Shown piece after piece: positions 1 to 9,367 of a stretch of DNA of 64,000 bases; position 1 is the first letter of the stretch; every line of letters begins with the position of its first letter. The notes under the pieces are model-generated. The model did not search any database. It was not told where the DNA came from and saw nothing but the letters and a program-made list of their open reading frames with translations. This DNA is from JBCCGG01 sp039029395 (lineage in GTDB: Bacteria; Pseudomonadota; Alphaproteobacteria; Kiloniellales; JAKSDN01), in assembly GCA_039029395.1 (NCBI GenBank), contig JBCCGG010000011.1:1-64000 (forward strand), read 5' to 3'. Made by a program: the position numbers and the translations under genes.

Positions 1-741
1 CTGGGCATCAAGCTCGAGAACGTCGGCCTTGAGATGCTAGGCCGCGCCAAGCGCATCCTGATCACCAAGGAAGAGACCACGGTGGTCGACGGCGCCGGCA
101 AGAAGAAGGACATCGAGGCCCGCTGCGGCCAGATCCGCCAGCAGATCGAGGAGACGACCTCCGACTACGACAAAGAGAAGCTGCAGGAGCGTCTGGCGAA
201 GCTCGCCGGCGGCGTTGCGGTGATCCGGGTCGGCGGCGCCACCGAGGTCGAGGTCAAGGAGCGCAAGGACCGGGTCGACGATGCCATGCACGCGACCCGC
301 GCCGCGGTCGAGGAAGGCATCCTGCCGGGCGGCGGCGTTGCCCTGCTCTATGCGGCCCGGGTGCTCGACAAGCTCCAGCCCGCCAACGACGACCAGAAGA
401 CCGGCATCGCGATCGTGCGCCGCGCGCTGCAGCAGCCGGTGCGGCAGATCTCCGAGAACGCCGGCGCGGACGGCGCGGTGGTGGTCGGCAAGCTGCTCGA
501 CAAGCCCAACGCCTCGCGCGGCTTCAACGCCCAGAGCGGCGACTACGTGGACATGCTCAAGGCCGGCATCATCGACCCGACCAAGGTCGCCCGCACGGCC
601 CTGCAGGATGCCGCTTCGATCGCCGGCTTGCTGATCACGACCGAAGCCATGGTCGCCGAGAAGCCGGAGAAGAAAGACCCGATGCCCGCGGCCGGCCCTG
701 ACATGGGTGGCATGGGTGGCATGGGCGGCATGGGCTTCTAA
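1..741 (+). CDS. groEL: GroEL chaperonin, C-terminal part (5' end outside window)
   Basis: The frame is open from base 1 and gives about 246 residues, matching the last 45 percent of a roughly 545-residue 60 kDa chaperonin. It covers the end of the apical domain, the second intermediate segment and the second equatorial segment. Diagnostic stretches are the GGVAVIRVGGATEVEVKE region, the GILPGGGVALL region and the Gly-Gly-Met repeat tail ending GGMGF. GroEL forms the double-ring ATP-driven folding chamber with GroES in the cytoplasm. GroES would be expected upstream, outside the window. A strong intrinsic terminator follows the stop codon, so the groESL transcript probably ends here. Confidence 0.98.
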   Translation: MGIKLENVGLEMLGRAKRILITKEETTVVDGAGKKKDIEARCGQIRQQIEETTSDYDKEKLQERLAKLAGGVAVIRVGGATEVEVKERKDRVDDAMHATRAAVEEGILPGGGVALLYAARVLDKLQPANDDQKTGIAIVRRALQQPVRQISENAGADGAVVVGKLLDKPNASRGFNAQSGDYVDMLKAGIIDPTKVARTALQDAASIAGLLITTEAMVAEKPEKKDPMPAAGPDMGGMGGMGGMGF

Positions 742-769
742 GCCAAGCCCAACGCCAAGCCATTGGGAG

Positions 770-803
770 GGGCCGCGGTTCACACCGCGGCCCTTTTCTT
801 TTT
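770..803 (+). terminator. Rho-independent terminator after groEL
   Basis: A perfect 10-bp stem (GGGCCGCGGT at 770-779, ACCGCGGCCC at 784-793) closes a TCAC loop and is followed by TTTTCTTTTT (794-803). It begins 28 bases after the groEL stop codon and separates groEL from the downstream dehydrogenase gene. Confidence 0.92.
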
Positions 804-858
804 GCCGGCCGAAACGCTAAGACCAGAGGGAGAAACCGAGGCGAGGGGCGCACAAGCG

Positions 859-1557
859 ATGACATCCGATGGCAAAGTGGTTTTGGTGACCGGGGCGACC
901 AGCGGGATCGGCTTGGCACTGGTCGAGCGCCTGCGCGACTGCGGCTACCGGCCGGTGCTGAGCGGTAAGGACCCGGCAAAGGTCGAACGCCTGGCGGCCG
1001 AGGCCGGCGTGCCCGGCTATCCGCTCGAGGTCTCCCGGGAGCAGAACTGCGCGGCGCTGGCCACCCGCATCGAGGCCGAGGTCGGGCCGCTCTGGGGCCT
1101 GGTCAACAATGCCGGGATCTGGCTCGAGGGCGCCTTCGAGGACTACAGCCTGGAGCAGGTCCGCCGGGTGGTTGAGGTCAACACCCTAGGCACGATCTTC
1201 ATGACCCACGCGGCCCTGCCGCACCTGCTCGCGCGCGGCCAGGGGGCGGTGGTCAACGTGGTCTCGACCGGGGCGCTCTACTGCCGCAAGTCGATCAGCG
1301 TCTACTCGGCGAGCAAATGGGCGGTGCGCGGCTTCACCGGCTGCCTGGAGGCCGAGTGCGCGCCCAAGGGCGTTCGGGTCATGGGTTTCTACCCGGGCAA
1401 GGTGGCGACCGAGATGTACAACACCGCCGGCATCGACCGGGACCTCAGCGTCGCCATGGCGCCGGCCGAGGCGGCCGCCATGATCGAACTCATGCTGTCT
1501 AGCGAGGGATTGGTGTGGTCCCAGGTCGGCGGCCGCAGCATCAGGGACTACGTATAG
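859..1557 (+). CDS. Short-chain dehydrogenase/reductase (SDR)
   Basis: This 232-residue classical SDR is an NAD(P)-dependent oxidoreductase with a Rossmann fold. Visible motifs are TGATSGIG (residues 11-18, cofactor binding), NNAG (83-86) and the catalytic YSASK (149-153), with the partner serine around 137. The frame is open further upstream, to an ATG at 763, but that start lies inside the groEL terminator. The ATG at 859, just before the conserved N-terminal strand, is preferred. The substrate cannot be read from sequence. It stands alone between the groEL terminator and a convergent TerB-like gene. Confidence 0.88.
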   Translation: MTSDGKVVLVTGATSGIGLALVERLRDCGYRPVLSGKDPAKVERLAAEAGVPGYPLEVSREQNCAALATRIEAEVGPLWGLVNNAGIWLEGAFEDYSLEQVRRVVEVNTLGTIFMTHAALPHLLARGQGAVVNVVSTGALYCRKSISVYSASKWAVRGFTGCLEAECAPKGVRVMGFYPGKVATEMYNTAGIDRDLSVAMAPAEAAAMIELMLSSEGLVWSQVGGRSIRDYV

Positions 1558-1576
1558 CCGACCTCTCGGAGTTTTC

Positions 1577-1981
1577 TTATAGCTTCGCGTGGCGGGCCCG
1601 GGCGCCCACTTCGATGGCCGCAGCGGTCAAGCGGTTGAGGTTGAGCGCGTGGCGCAGCCACTCGAGCAAGCGCAGCTCCTCTTGGCTCGCCCGGCCGTCG
1701 GCCGCGGCGACGTCGCAGGCCAGCGCGTATGCCGTCTCGTGCAGCTTCTCCGGCAGGGCCGCCATGATCAGCTCGAGCGCCTTGTCGAGACCGTTGGGAT
1801 CGACCAGCAGATCGGCGCAATCCTGGGCCGCCTTGGACAGCTGCGAGGTGTCGTAACCCACGAAGACCGGCAGGTGCTTGACGATGTCGCCGATCGCCTG
1901 CAATTCCGAATCGGTCATGTCTCGGTCGGCGGCCGACGTCATCACCATGGTGTAAATCAGGGCGTTCTGGGGATCGAGCAT
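1577..1981 (-). CDS. TerB-family tellurite-resistance-like protein
   Basis: The product is 134 residues, mostly helical and cytoplasmic. The acidic repeats resemble the TerB fold: the D-x-x-M-T-D-S-E start, the VAAADGRASQEELRLLEWL segment, and the expected all-helical spacing. TerB proteins take part in tellurite and stress responses, and single-copy alphaproteobacterial members have no firm function. No terC, terD or terZ lies nearby, so an actual tellurite role is unproven. It converges with the upstream SDR gene with only 19 bases between the stops. Confidence 0.7.
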   Translation of the reverse strand: MLDPQNALIYTMVMTSAADRDMTDSELQAIGDIVKHLPVFVGYDTSQLSKAAQDCADLLVDPNGLDKALELIMAALPEKLHETAYALACDVAAADGRASQEELRLLEWLRHALNLNRLTAAAIEVGARARHAKL

Positions 1982-2100
1982 ATCAGTCCTTCACAGGGGT
2001 CCGCGGGTGGGCCGGGCGCTTGCATGGGCGCCGCGCGGCGCACACTATGCAGCGCCGGTCGGCGCCGTCAAGGCTGGCTTCAAGGGGTACGTAAACAGCC

Positions 2101-3039
2101 GTGACTGCAATCGTCGATGTGGTGCTGCCGGTCTTTGCCATCATGCTCGCTGGCTATGGCGCCGGGCGCTGGGGGGCCTTGGGGCCTGCCAGCAGCGAGG
2201 CGCTCAACGGCTTCGTGTACTATGGCGCCCTGCCGTCGCTGTTCTTCGTCTCTATGGCCCGAGCGCCGCTTGCCGATGCCTTCGACTGGCCGTTCCTGGT
2301 CGCCTATGGCGGCGGCGTCGCAGCGTCCTTTCTGCTCGCCGTCCTGGTCGCCCGTTGGCGCTTCCCGAACCGCCCGGCGGCAATCGGGCTGGCCGGCATT
2401 ACAGCGACCCTAGCCAACACCGGCTACATGGGTATCCCCCTGCTACAGACCGCCTATGGCGAGGCGGCCATGCTCCCAGCGATCGTCGCCTCGGTGTTCA
2501 ACGGCGCGGTCATGGTGGCGCTCGGCATCGCCATCGTCGAGATCGACCTGGGGCGCGGCGGTGGGCGTTTCGAGGTGCTGCGCAAAGTCACGCTCGGCGT
2601 GATCAAGAGCCCACTGGTGCTGGCCGCGGTAGCCGGTCTTGCGGTTTCGTCGCTGAACCTCGAGCTGCCCAAAGCGATCGCGACTTTCTGCGACATCATG
2701 GGCGCGGCCGCAGGCCCCTGTGCGCTCTTCGCCACCGGGCTCTTCATGGTCGGCCGTCAAATGACCGCCGGCGCCGCAGAAGTCGGCTGGCTGGTCGCCC
2801 TCAAGCTGCTGGTCCAGCCCCTTGTCACCTGGATCCTGGCCTATCATGTGCTTGAGATGGCGCCGATCTGGGCCGCCTCGACCGTGATCTTGTCGGCCCT
2901 GCCGACCGGCGCCTCGATCTTCGTGGTCGCCCAGCGCTACGGTATCTACGTGCAGCGCTCGACCGCCGCGATCATGGCCTCGACCGTGCTTTCGGTGATC
3001 ACGCTGTCGATCTGCTTCCTGGTGCTGGAGCCCCACTGA
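2101..3039 (+). CDS. AEC-family (auxin efflux carrier) transporter
   Basis: This is a 312-residue integral membrane protein with about ten hydrophobic segments in two halves, the usual size and layout of the AEC family (Mem_trans). Relatives export or exchange small organic acids and auxin-like compounds. The GTG start at 2101 gives the typical N-terminus reading straight into the first membrane helix (VVLPVFAIMLAGYGAG). The gene is followed 14 bases later by an SDR gene on the same strand, suggesting co-transcription. The substrate is unknown. Confidence 0.85.
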   Translation: MTAIVDVVLPVFAIMLAGYGAGRWGALGPASSEALNGFVYYGALPSLFFVSMARAPLADAFDWPFLVAYGGGVAASFLLAVLVARWRFPNRPAAIGLAGITATLANTGYMGIPLLQTAYGEAAMLPAIVASVFNGAVMVALGIAIVEIDLGRGGGRFEVLRKVTLGVIKSPLVLAAVAGLAVSSLNLELPKAIATFCDIMGAAAGPCALFATGLFMVGRQMTAGAAEVGWLVALKLLVQPLVTWILAYHVLEMAPIWAASTVILSALPTGASIFVVAQRYGIYVQRSTAAIMASTVLSVITLSICFLVLEPH

Positions 3040-3053
3040 AGAAGGCCTCGCCA

Positions 3054-3851
3054 ATGACCGACCTGACAGGAAAAGTCGCTATCGTCACCGGCGCCAGCGC
3101 GCCCCACGGCATCGGCCGGGCGACTGCTCTAAAGCTGGCCGAGCTGGGCGCGGCAGTGGTGGTGACCGACACGGAGCAATGGCTGCCCCGACTCGAAGAG
3201 CTCTCCCAGACCATCGAGACTGACGGCGGACGGGCCCTTGCAATGGCCGTGGACGTGACCCAGCGCGAGCAGATCGATGCCTGCGTATCGCGCACCTGCG
3301 GGGCCTTCGAAGGCGTCGACATCCTGGTCAACAATGCCGGGACGACGGCGGGGGCCCTGCCATTTCTGGAGATCACCGAGGCAGACTGGAATGCGAGCTT
3401 CCGCGTCAATCTCAAGGGCCCGGCCGATTTCTGCCAGGCGGTGATCCCGATGATGAAAGACGCCGGCGGTGGCGCGATCGTCAACATCGGCTCGACCGCC
3501 TCGCTTGGCGCCGAGCCGGGCTTTGGCGCCTACACCGCGACAAAGCATGGTCTGGTCGGCTTAACCAAGACGATCGCCGCCGAGTTCGGACCCGATGGCA
3601 TCCGCTGCAACGCCGTCTGTCCGGGCTTCGTGATGACCGACATGCACATTGCCGCCAATGAGCGTATCGCCGCGCGCGAAGGCCGCGATCCGACCGTGGT
3701 CGCCGCCGATCGTTACAGCGGCGTTGCGCTTAGACGCGCCGCGACGCCCGAGGAGGTTGCCGAGGTTGTAGCTCACCTGGCGAGCCCTGCTGCTTCTTAC
3801 ATCACCGGCGTGGCCCTGCCGGTCGCCGGCGGCAGCTCGGTCGGACTTTAA
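3054..3851 (+). CDS. SDR-family oxidoreductase
   Basis: This 265-residue classical SDR has NNAG (93-96), the catalytic YTATK (160-164) with a preceding serine near 147, and a C-terminal GxxLPVAGG segment typical of 3-oxoacyl-ACP-reductase-like enzymes. The glycine-rich loop reads TGASAPHGIG and has two extra residues compared with the usual TGxxxGIG, a variant known in some SDRs. It starts 14 bases after the AEC transporter, so the two may form an operon. Its stop codon overlaps that of the convergent helicase gene within TTAA. Confidence 0.88.
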   Translation: MTDLTGKVAIVTGASAPHGIGRATALKLAELGAAVVVTDTEQWLPRLEELSQTIETDGGRALAMAVDVTQREQIDACVSRTCGAFEGVDILVNNAGTTAGALPFLEITEADWNASFRVNLKGPADFCQAVIPMMKDAGGGAIVNIGSTASLGAEPGFGAYTATKHGLVGLTKTIAAEFGPDGIRCNAVCPGFVMTDMHIAANERIAAREGRDPTVVAADRYSGVALRRAATPEEVAEVVAHLASPAASYITGVALPVAGGSSVGL

Positions 3852-6598
3852 GCGAGGAACTCCTTGACCGAGGCGACCGCCTCCGCCAGGCCGACCCGCT
3901 CGACCGATACGCCCTCGGGGAAGGCGTCGAGCAGGCGCGAGGGGGTCATGGGGTCGAGCAGCACGAAGACACCGCGGTCGTCGGCTCGGCGCACCAGGCG
4001 GCCGAAGGCCTGCTTAAGCTTGAGCCGGGTCAGCATGTCATCGTAGGTGCGTCCGCCGAAGACCTCGCGCCGGGCCTTGTGGCGGATATCCGGGCGCGGC
4101 CAGGGCACACGGTCGAAGACGATCAGGCGCAGGGCCTGGCCCGGCACGTCGATGCCGTCGCGGATCGCATCGGTGCCGAGCAGGCAGGACTCCGGCTCGG
4201 CCCGGAAGATCTCCACCAGGGTCGCGGTGTCGAGCCGGTCCACATGCTGGGCGTAAAGGCTGAGCCCGGCTTGCTCCAAGGCCCCGGCAATGCGGCCGTG
4301 CACCGCGCGCAGGCGCGAGATCGCGGTGAAGAGACCGAGTGCGCCGCCGCGCGCCGCCAAGAACAGCTCCCGGTAGCCGCTGGCGACCTGGCCGAGATCG
4401 TCCTTGCGCAGGTCGCCGACGATGATAACCCGGGTCTGGGCCGGATAGTCGAAGGGCGAGGGCACGCCGACCCGAAGCGCCGGCGCCGCCAGATGGCTTG
4501 CGCCGGTGCGCAGCTCGGCCGCGGTCCAGGCCCGCTCCGCATCGGCCGACCCATCGGTCAAGGTCGCCGAAGTAATGACCGCGCCCTGGGAGGGCCGCAA
4601 CACCAGCTCGGCGAACGGCAGGGTCGGGTCGACCCAGTGGCGATAAAGCCCCAGGTCCCGATCCCGTCCGTCGATGCGCTCGACGCCGAGCCAGTCGATC
4701 ATCTCAGGCGGGCGCTCCTCTTCCAGATCGGCCAGCATTTGGCGCCAGGCCGCGAGTTGACGCCGGGCCCGCCTGGCCATACCACGGCGAGTCGCCTCGA
4801 TGCGCCGGCGGGCGTCGCTATCCAAGCTGTCAGCCTCGTCGTCGAGCAGGGCGGCCAAGCCCTTCTCCAAGGTCGCCATGGGTTCGGCCAGGCGGCCCAG
4901 TGCCTCAGAAAGGGCACGTGCCGACTCGACCAGGTTGGGGATCGGCGGCCGAGTCTCGGTCTCCAGGCTATAGGGGCCGTCCCGGCCGCGCGCACGCGCG
5001 TACACCTGATCTCGCACGTACAAGAGGAAAGTCTCGCAGGGGCCCTGGGGCCGGCCTTCGCGCAGCCGCTGGGGCCAGCCCTCGCCGGCCAGAACGTGGG
5101 CCGCCGCGAGCGCCTGGTCCAGCGCCTTGGAGAGCGCCTCGTCGCCGACCACCAAGTCCTCTATCCGGCGCTTCAGGCCACGCAGGCGGCTGCTGGTACG
5201 CCGTTCGCTCTCCGGGCCGAGCAACCAGCGCCGCAGTTCCTGGGTCTCCAGGCCCGTCAGGTGGGCGGCAAAGGCGCCATCGGCGGCGTCGAACAGGTGG
5301 TGTCCTTCGTCGAACACGCTGTGGCTTTGCCAGGCCTGGTCCTCGCCCTCGCCGAGCGCCGCCTGGATCATCACAAGCGCATGGTTGGCGACCACGATGC
5401 GCGCCCGCCGGGCCCGGCGTACGCCGCGCTCGATGAAGCACTTGCTGTAGTGCTGGCAGGCCGAATAGATGCATTCGCCGCGCCGGTCGGTGAGCCCCAA
5501 GGTGCGGGGCCGGCCGACCAGATCGGCCAGCCAGCCGGGGAAGTCGCCGCCCAGCATGTCGCCGTCCCGCGTATGGGCAACCCAGCGGGCCAGCAAACCC
5601 ACGGCGAGGGAATCCTGGGGGCGCTGCTCGAAGCTGCGCACCGCGTCTTCCAGATTAAGCAGGCAGAGGTAGTTCTCCCGGCCCTTGCGGATCACCACTT
5701 GCTCGGCTTTTTCCCGCGGCTCCGGGAAAAGGCGCGCCAACTCGCCGTCGATCTGGTGCTGCAGGTTGCGGGTGTAGGTGGAGATCCACACCGGACCTTT
5801 GTTCTGCTCGGCCCAGAGGCTGGCCGGCGCGATGTAGCCCAGCGTCTTGCCGACCCCCGTTCCGGCCTCGGCCAACACAACGGTCGGCTGGTCCTCCTGA
5901 TCGCGCGGCCGAAAGGCCATGTCGAGCGCCGAGGCGTAGTCGGCTTGCTGGGGCCGGGGCTCTGCCTCCTCGCCCAGCAGCAGGCGCAGACGCGCGCGCG
6001 CGGCATCCGGCGCGACCGGCTGATTGCCCGGCGGCGGCTCGGGCCCCTGGTCGCGCCAGTCCGGCAGAGCCTCCCAGGCGCGCAGGCCGTCGCGCCCGGC
6101 AGGGCGCGTCGGATCGGACGACGGCATACCCAAGGCGGCCAGTACCGCCGGGCCCCAGCGCCAGCCGAGCCGCGCCAAATGCCAGGCAAGGCCAGGCGCG
6201 CCGCGGTCTTGCCCTTGGCCGCGCGCCGCCAGCTCGCCGAGCAGCCGCTCGGCCGTCTCGCTCAAGACCCAGGCGGCGCGCTCCAAATTAAGCGGCTCAG
6301 GCAGGCCGTAGATCGTCGCGAGTCCCCTGGGGGTCGGCGCGATGAAGCTGGCCGGACGCACGAAGGCGAAGAGCTCGAGCAGGTCGAATGCCGGAAAGGG
6401 ATCGCAGCCCAAGCGGCGGGCGGTCGCCGGGCCGTGGCACAGCAGCGCCGTCTCACCTTGAGCGCGCTGGGCCGCCGCTGCGGGGTCCAAATGCTCGATC
6501 CGGCCGTCGGCCGCGCGCCAGGCCGCCCGCCGGTGGCCGACGACCAACACGGGTACCTGGGGTGCCAAGGGGCGCGAATCCGGCGTCGGGCGGCTCAT
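3848..6598 (-). CDS. DinG/YoaA-type ATP-dependent DNA helicase
   Basis: The 916-residue superfamily 2 (Rad3/XPD-like) helicase acts in repair or recombination. Walker A is AEAGTGVGKT (243-252), the DEGH box is at 430-433, and motif VI reads QAFGRLVRR near the C-terminus. Four cysteines (about 312, 376, 381 and 387) lie between motifs Ia and II, as in the iron-sulfur domain of this family. The first 200 residues are a poorly conserved extension typical of the longer alphaproteobacterial form. The opposite strand is also open over most of the gene, but that is a high-GC artefact. Confidence 0.93.
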   Translation of the reverse strand: MSRPTPDSRPLAPQVPVLVVGHRRAAWRAADGRIEHLDPAAAAQRAQGETALLCHGPATARRLGCDPFPAFDLLELFAFVRPASFIAPTPRGLATIYGLPEPLNLERAAWVLSETAERLLGELAARGQGQDRGAPGLAWHLARLGWRWGPAVLAALGMPSSDPTRPAGRDGLRAWEALPDWRDQGPEPPPGNQPVAPDAARARLRLLLGEEAEPRPQQADYASALDMAFRPRDQEDQPTVVLAEAGTGVGKTLGYIAPASLWAEQNKGPVWISTYTRNLQHQIDGELARLFPEPREKAEQVVIRKGRENYLCLLNLEDAVRSFEQRPQDSLAVGLLARWVAHTRDGDMLGGDFPGWLADLVGRPRTLGLTDRRGECIYSACQHYSKCFIERGVRRARRARIVVANHALVMIQAALGEGEDQAWQSHSVFDEGHHLFDAADGAFAAHLTGLETQELRRWLLGPESERRTSSRLRGLKRRIEDLVVGDEALSKALDQALAAAHVLAGEGWPQRLREGRPQGPCETFLLYVRDQVYARARGRDGPYSLETETRPPIPNLVESARALSEALGRLAEPMATLEKGLAALLDDEADSLDSDARRRIEATRRGMARRARRQLAAWRQMLADLEEERPPEMIDWLGVERIDGRDRDLGLYRHWVDPTLPFAELVLRPSQGAVITSATLTDGSADAERAWTAAELRTGASHLAAPALRVGVPSPFDYPAQTRVIIVGDLRKDDLGQVASGYRELFLAARGGALGLFTAISRLRAVHGRIAGALEQAGLSLYAQHVDRLDTATLVEIFRAEPESCLLGTDAIRDGIDVPGQALRLIVFDRVPWPRPDIRHKARREVFGGRTYDDMLTRLKLKQAFGRLVRRADDRGVFVLLDPMTPSRLLDAFPEGVSVERVGLAEAVASVKEFLA

Positions 6599-6733
6599 GG
6601 TCCGGCGAGTATAGCCGCCGCCCGGCCCCTTGGCGTCGCGCGCGGTGAGATTTTTCCATGAAATTTCCGCTGCTTGACCGCGGTTTAGGGATATATTGCG
6701 GGTCCAAGCCGTACTATCGAGTGAACGACACCT

Positions 6734-7231
6734 GTGACCGAACGCAGTTTACAGCAAGACGGATCGATGGACCGGGATCTCTGGATCACCTACCGGCAAA
6801 CCCTGAGGGGCGGGGCCGGCGTCCCGCCGCCCGACGAGATGACCCTCGCGGCCTATCTGCACGGCGCCTTGGACGAGCATGCGGCCGCGCCGGTGGAAGC
6901 CTGGCTGGCGGCGACACCCGACGCGCTCGAGCAGGTGATCGCCATGCGCCAGGCCCTGGCCGAAGACGACGGCCCGGCGCCCGAACGGGTGGTGCGACGG
7001 GCCATCTCCCTGGTGGCGGCCCGTTTGCTGCCACGCGGCAATTGGTCCGGACTGGTCGTCGGTCTGTGGCAGCCGCTCGCCTGGAGCGGCGGCGCGCTCG
7101 CCCTGCTGATGGTCTGCGGCATGGCCTTCCAGCTCGGCCAGAGCGCCTACGCCAGCACCCTGGCGGTCGAGCACTACGTCTCCCAGGAGGCCGGCCTGGT
7201 GCTCAATGAGGCCAGCGGGGATCTGATTTAA
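6734..7231 (+). CDS. Anti-sigma-factor-like membrane protein
   Basis: The product is about 165 residues from a GTG at 6734, or 154 from the ATG at 6767. Residues 30-80 form a short acidic helical domain containing the pattern LAAYLHGALDE, as in zinc-less anti-sigma factors. One membrane helix (about 115-135) is followed by a 30-residue outer tail. The gene lies 10 bases before a periplasmic metal-sensor-like gene, the usual order sigma / anti-sigma / sensor, but no ECF sigma gene precedes it. The assignment rests on layout and weak motifs. Confidence 0.5.
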   Translation: MTERSLQQDGSMDRDLWITYRQTLRGGAGVPPPDEMTLAAYLHGALDEHAAAPVEAWLAATPDALEQVIAMRQALAEDDGPAPERVVRRAISLVAARLLPRGNWSGLVVGLWQPLAWSGGALALLMVCGMAFQLGQSAYASTLAVEHYVSQEAGLVLNEASGDLI

Positions 7232-7241
7232 GGAGCGCCCC

Positions 7242-7727
7242 ATGCGCGGCAAGCTGCCCTGGATCCTCTTGGCGGTCTCCTTGGCCGTCAACCTGGCCTT
7301 TGTTGCCGGCGCGGTGCACTTCGACCTGACCAAGCAACGCCTGGCCAGCGACCCGAGCGAGCGGGTCGCCAAGCTGGCCGCCGAGCTGTCGCTGGACGCC
7401 AACCAGGAAGCGGCGCTCATGGCCCTACGCGAGAAGATGATGGCCGGCCGCCAAGAGCTGCGCGGCAAGATGACCGAGCGGCGCCAGAAGCTGCTCGCCG
7501 AACTGGCCCGTACCGAGCTCGACCAGGCTGAGGTCGAGACCCTGCTGCGTCAGGGTGCCGAGCGCCGCATCGAGCGCTTCGCCGCCATGGCCGGCGAGAT
7601 GCATGACTTCCTGGCCAGCCTGACGCCGGAACAGAAGGCGGCTTTCCTGGAGCGCGCCGGCGAACCCGACTTCTTTCGGCGCCTGATCGGCGCCCCACCG
7701 CGCAGCCTCGCAAAAAGCAGCCAATAG
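7242..7727 (+). CDS. Periplasmic heavy-metal-sensor-like protein (ZraP/CnrX type)
   Basis: The 161-residue protein has an N-terminal signal anchor (WILLAVSLAVNLAFVAGAV) and then long charged helices with the spacing seen in the Metal_resist/CpxP-Spy-like group (LSLDANQEAALMALREKM, then EMHDFLASLTPEQKAAF). Such proteins sense metals or envelope stress in the periplasm. No histidine-rich metal cluster is obvious. An RBS (aaggag) sits just before the ATG. The gene follows the anti-sigma-like gene by 10 bases, so the two are probably co-transcribed and cooperate. Confidence 0.7.
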   Translation: MRGKLPWILLAVSLAVNLAFVAGAVHFDLTKQRLASDPSERVAKLAAELSLDANQEAALMALREKMMAGRQELRGKMTERRQKLLAELARTELDQAEVETLLRQGAERRIERFAAMAGEMHDFLASLTPEQKAAFLERAGEPDFFRRLIGAPPRSLAKSSQ

Positions 7728-7795
7728 ATTGACCCCGCAGGCGCCCGCGCATAGGGTCGCCGCCACTTCGATCACACGAACGACGGCGGGACGAG

Positions 7796-9364
7796 ATGAC
7801 GAGCGAGCGCGAGCTGGCCCTGGCGGCCAAGGCCTGGCCCTTCGAGGAAGCGCGCCGGCTCCTGAAGCGCGTCGGCGGCGAGACGCCGGATAAGGGCTAC
7901 GTGCTGTTCGAGACCGGCTATGGCCCCTCGGGCCTGCCCCACATCGGCACCTTCGGGGAGGTCGTGCGCACCACCATGGTGCGCCAGGCCTTCCAGCGCC
8001 TCAGCGACATTCCGACCCGGCTGTTCTGCTTCTCCGACGACATGGACGGCCTGCGCAAGGTGCCGGACAACATCCCCAACCAGGAGATGGTCGCCCAGCA
8101 TCTGGGCAAGCCGCTGACAAAGATCCCCGATCCCTTCGGCACGGACGAAAGCTTCGGTCACCACAACAATGCACGCCTACGTGGCTTCCTCGACGGCTTC
8201 GGCTTCGAGTACGAGTTTCAGTCCTCTAGCGCGCTCTATCACGCGGGTCGCTTCGACGAGGCGCTCTTGACCGTGCTGCGCCACTACGACGACGTCATGT
8301 CGATCATGCTGCCGACCTTGGGGCCTGAGCGTCAGGCGACCTACAGCCCCTTCCTGCCGATCAGCCCCAAGAGCGGCCGTGTGCTCCAGGTGCCGCTCCT
8401 CGAGCGTAACGCCGAGGCCGGTACCATCGTGTTCCAGGACGAGGACGGCGAAAAGCTCGAGCTGCCGGTGACCGGCGGCCACTGCAAGCTGCAATGGAAG
8501 CCCGATTGGGCGATGCGCTGGTATGCCCTTCAGGTCGACTACGAGATGTCCGGCAAGGACTTGATCGACTCGGTCACGGTAAGCTCCAAGATCTGCCGGG
8601 CGCTCGGCCGCCCGCCGCCGGAGACTTTCATCTACGAGCTTTTTCTCGACCAGGCCGGCCAGAAGATCTCCAAATCAAAAGGCAACGGACTCACCGTGGA
8701 GGAGTGGCTCGCCTACGGGCCCGACGAGAGCCTGGCGCTCTTCATGTACGGCAAGCCGCGCGCCGCCAAGCGGCTCTACTTCGACGTCATCCCGCGCGCA
8801 GTCGACGACTACTTGAGCCATCTGGAGAGCTTTTGGAAGGTCAACGACCCGACCAAGCAGATGGAAAACCCCTTGTGGCACATCCACAATGGCAAGCCGC
8901 CCGAGCACGGCTCGCGGCTCAGCTTTTCTCTGCTGCTCAATCTGGCCGGCGTGTGCAACACCGAGGACCCGGCGGTGCTGTGGGGCTTCATCTCCCGTTA
9001 TGCGCCGGATGCCAGCCCGGAGAACGATCCCTTACTCGACCGTCTGGTCGGCCACGCGATCGCCTACTACCGGGACTTCGTCAAGCCGGCCAAGAGCTAC
9101 CGGGCGCCCGATGCGCAGGAAAAGGCGGCACTAGAGGATCTCTTGGGTGCGCTGGAGCGCCTGCCGGCCGACGCCGACGCCGAGGCAATCCAGAGCGAGG
9201 TTTACGAAGTGGGCAAGCGCCACGACTTCGCCAATCTGCGCGACTGGTTCAAGGCGCTCTATGAAATCCTTCTGGGCCAGTCGGCCGGCCCGCGCATGGG
9301 CTCCTTCATGGCGCTCTACGGCCTGGAGGAGAGCAAGGCGCTGGTCAGGAACACGCTCGCATAG
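7796..9364 (+). CDS. lysK: Lysyl-tRNA synthetase, class I
   Basis: The 522-residue enzyme charges tRNA-Lys with lysine using ATP. It is of the class I (archaeal-type) form common in Alphaproteobacteria: GPSGLPHIGTFGE holds the HIGH-like signature (49-52) and KISKSKGNG the KMSKS loop (about 290-294), with a C-terminal helical anticodon-binding region. The length matches the family. It is the only lysyl-tRNA synthetase in the window. The stop codon lies 3 bases from that of the convergent aminotransferase. Confidence 0.95.
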   Translation: MTSERELALAAKAWPFEEARRLLKRVGGETPDKGYVLFETGYGPSGLPHIGTFGEVVRTTMVRQAFQRLSDIPTRLFCFSDDMDGLRKVPDNIPNQEMVAQHLGKPLTKIPDPFGTDESFGHHNNARLRGFLDGFGFEYEFQSSSALYHAGRFDEALLTVLRHYDDVMSIMLPTLGPERQATYSPFLPISPKSGRVLQVPLLERNAEAGTIVFQDEDGEKLELPVTGGHCKLQWKPDWAMRWYALQVDYEMSGKDLIDSVTVSSKICRALGRPPPETFIYELFLDQAGQKISKSKGNGLTVEEWLAYGPDESLALFMYGKPRAAKRLYFDVIPRAVDDYLSHLESFWKVNDPTKQMENPLWHIHNGKPPEHGSRLSFSLLLNLAGVCNTEDPAVLWGFISRYAPDASPENDPLLDRLVGHAIAYYRDFVKPAKSYRAPDAQEKAALEDLLGALERLPADADAEAIQSEVYEVGKRHDFANLRDWFKALYEILLGQSAGPRMGSFMALYGLEESKALVRNTLA

Positions 9365-9367
9365 TTG

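Noticed and set aside
4079..6661. An 860-codon open frame antisense to the DinG-type helicase
   Set aside because: It has no recognisable domain and is the complement of a strongly conserved helicase; high GC leaves few stop codons in this frame.
6674..6697. Sigma-70 promoter TTGACC...TATATT before the anti-sigma-like gene
   Set aside because: The spacer is only 12 bases, too short for a functional -35/-10 pair.
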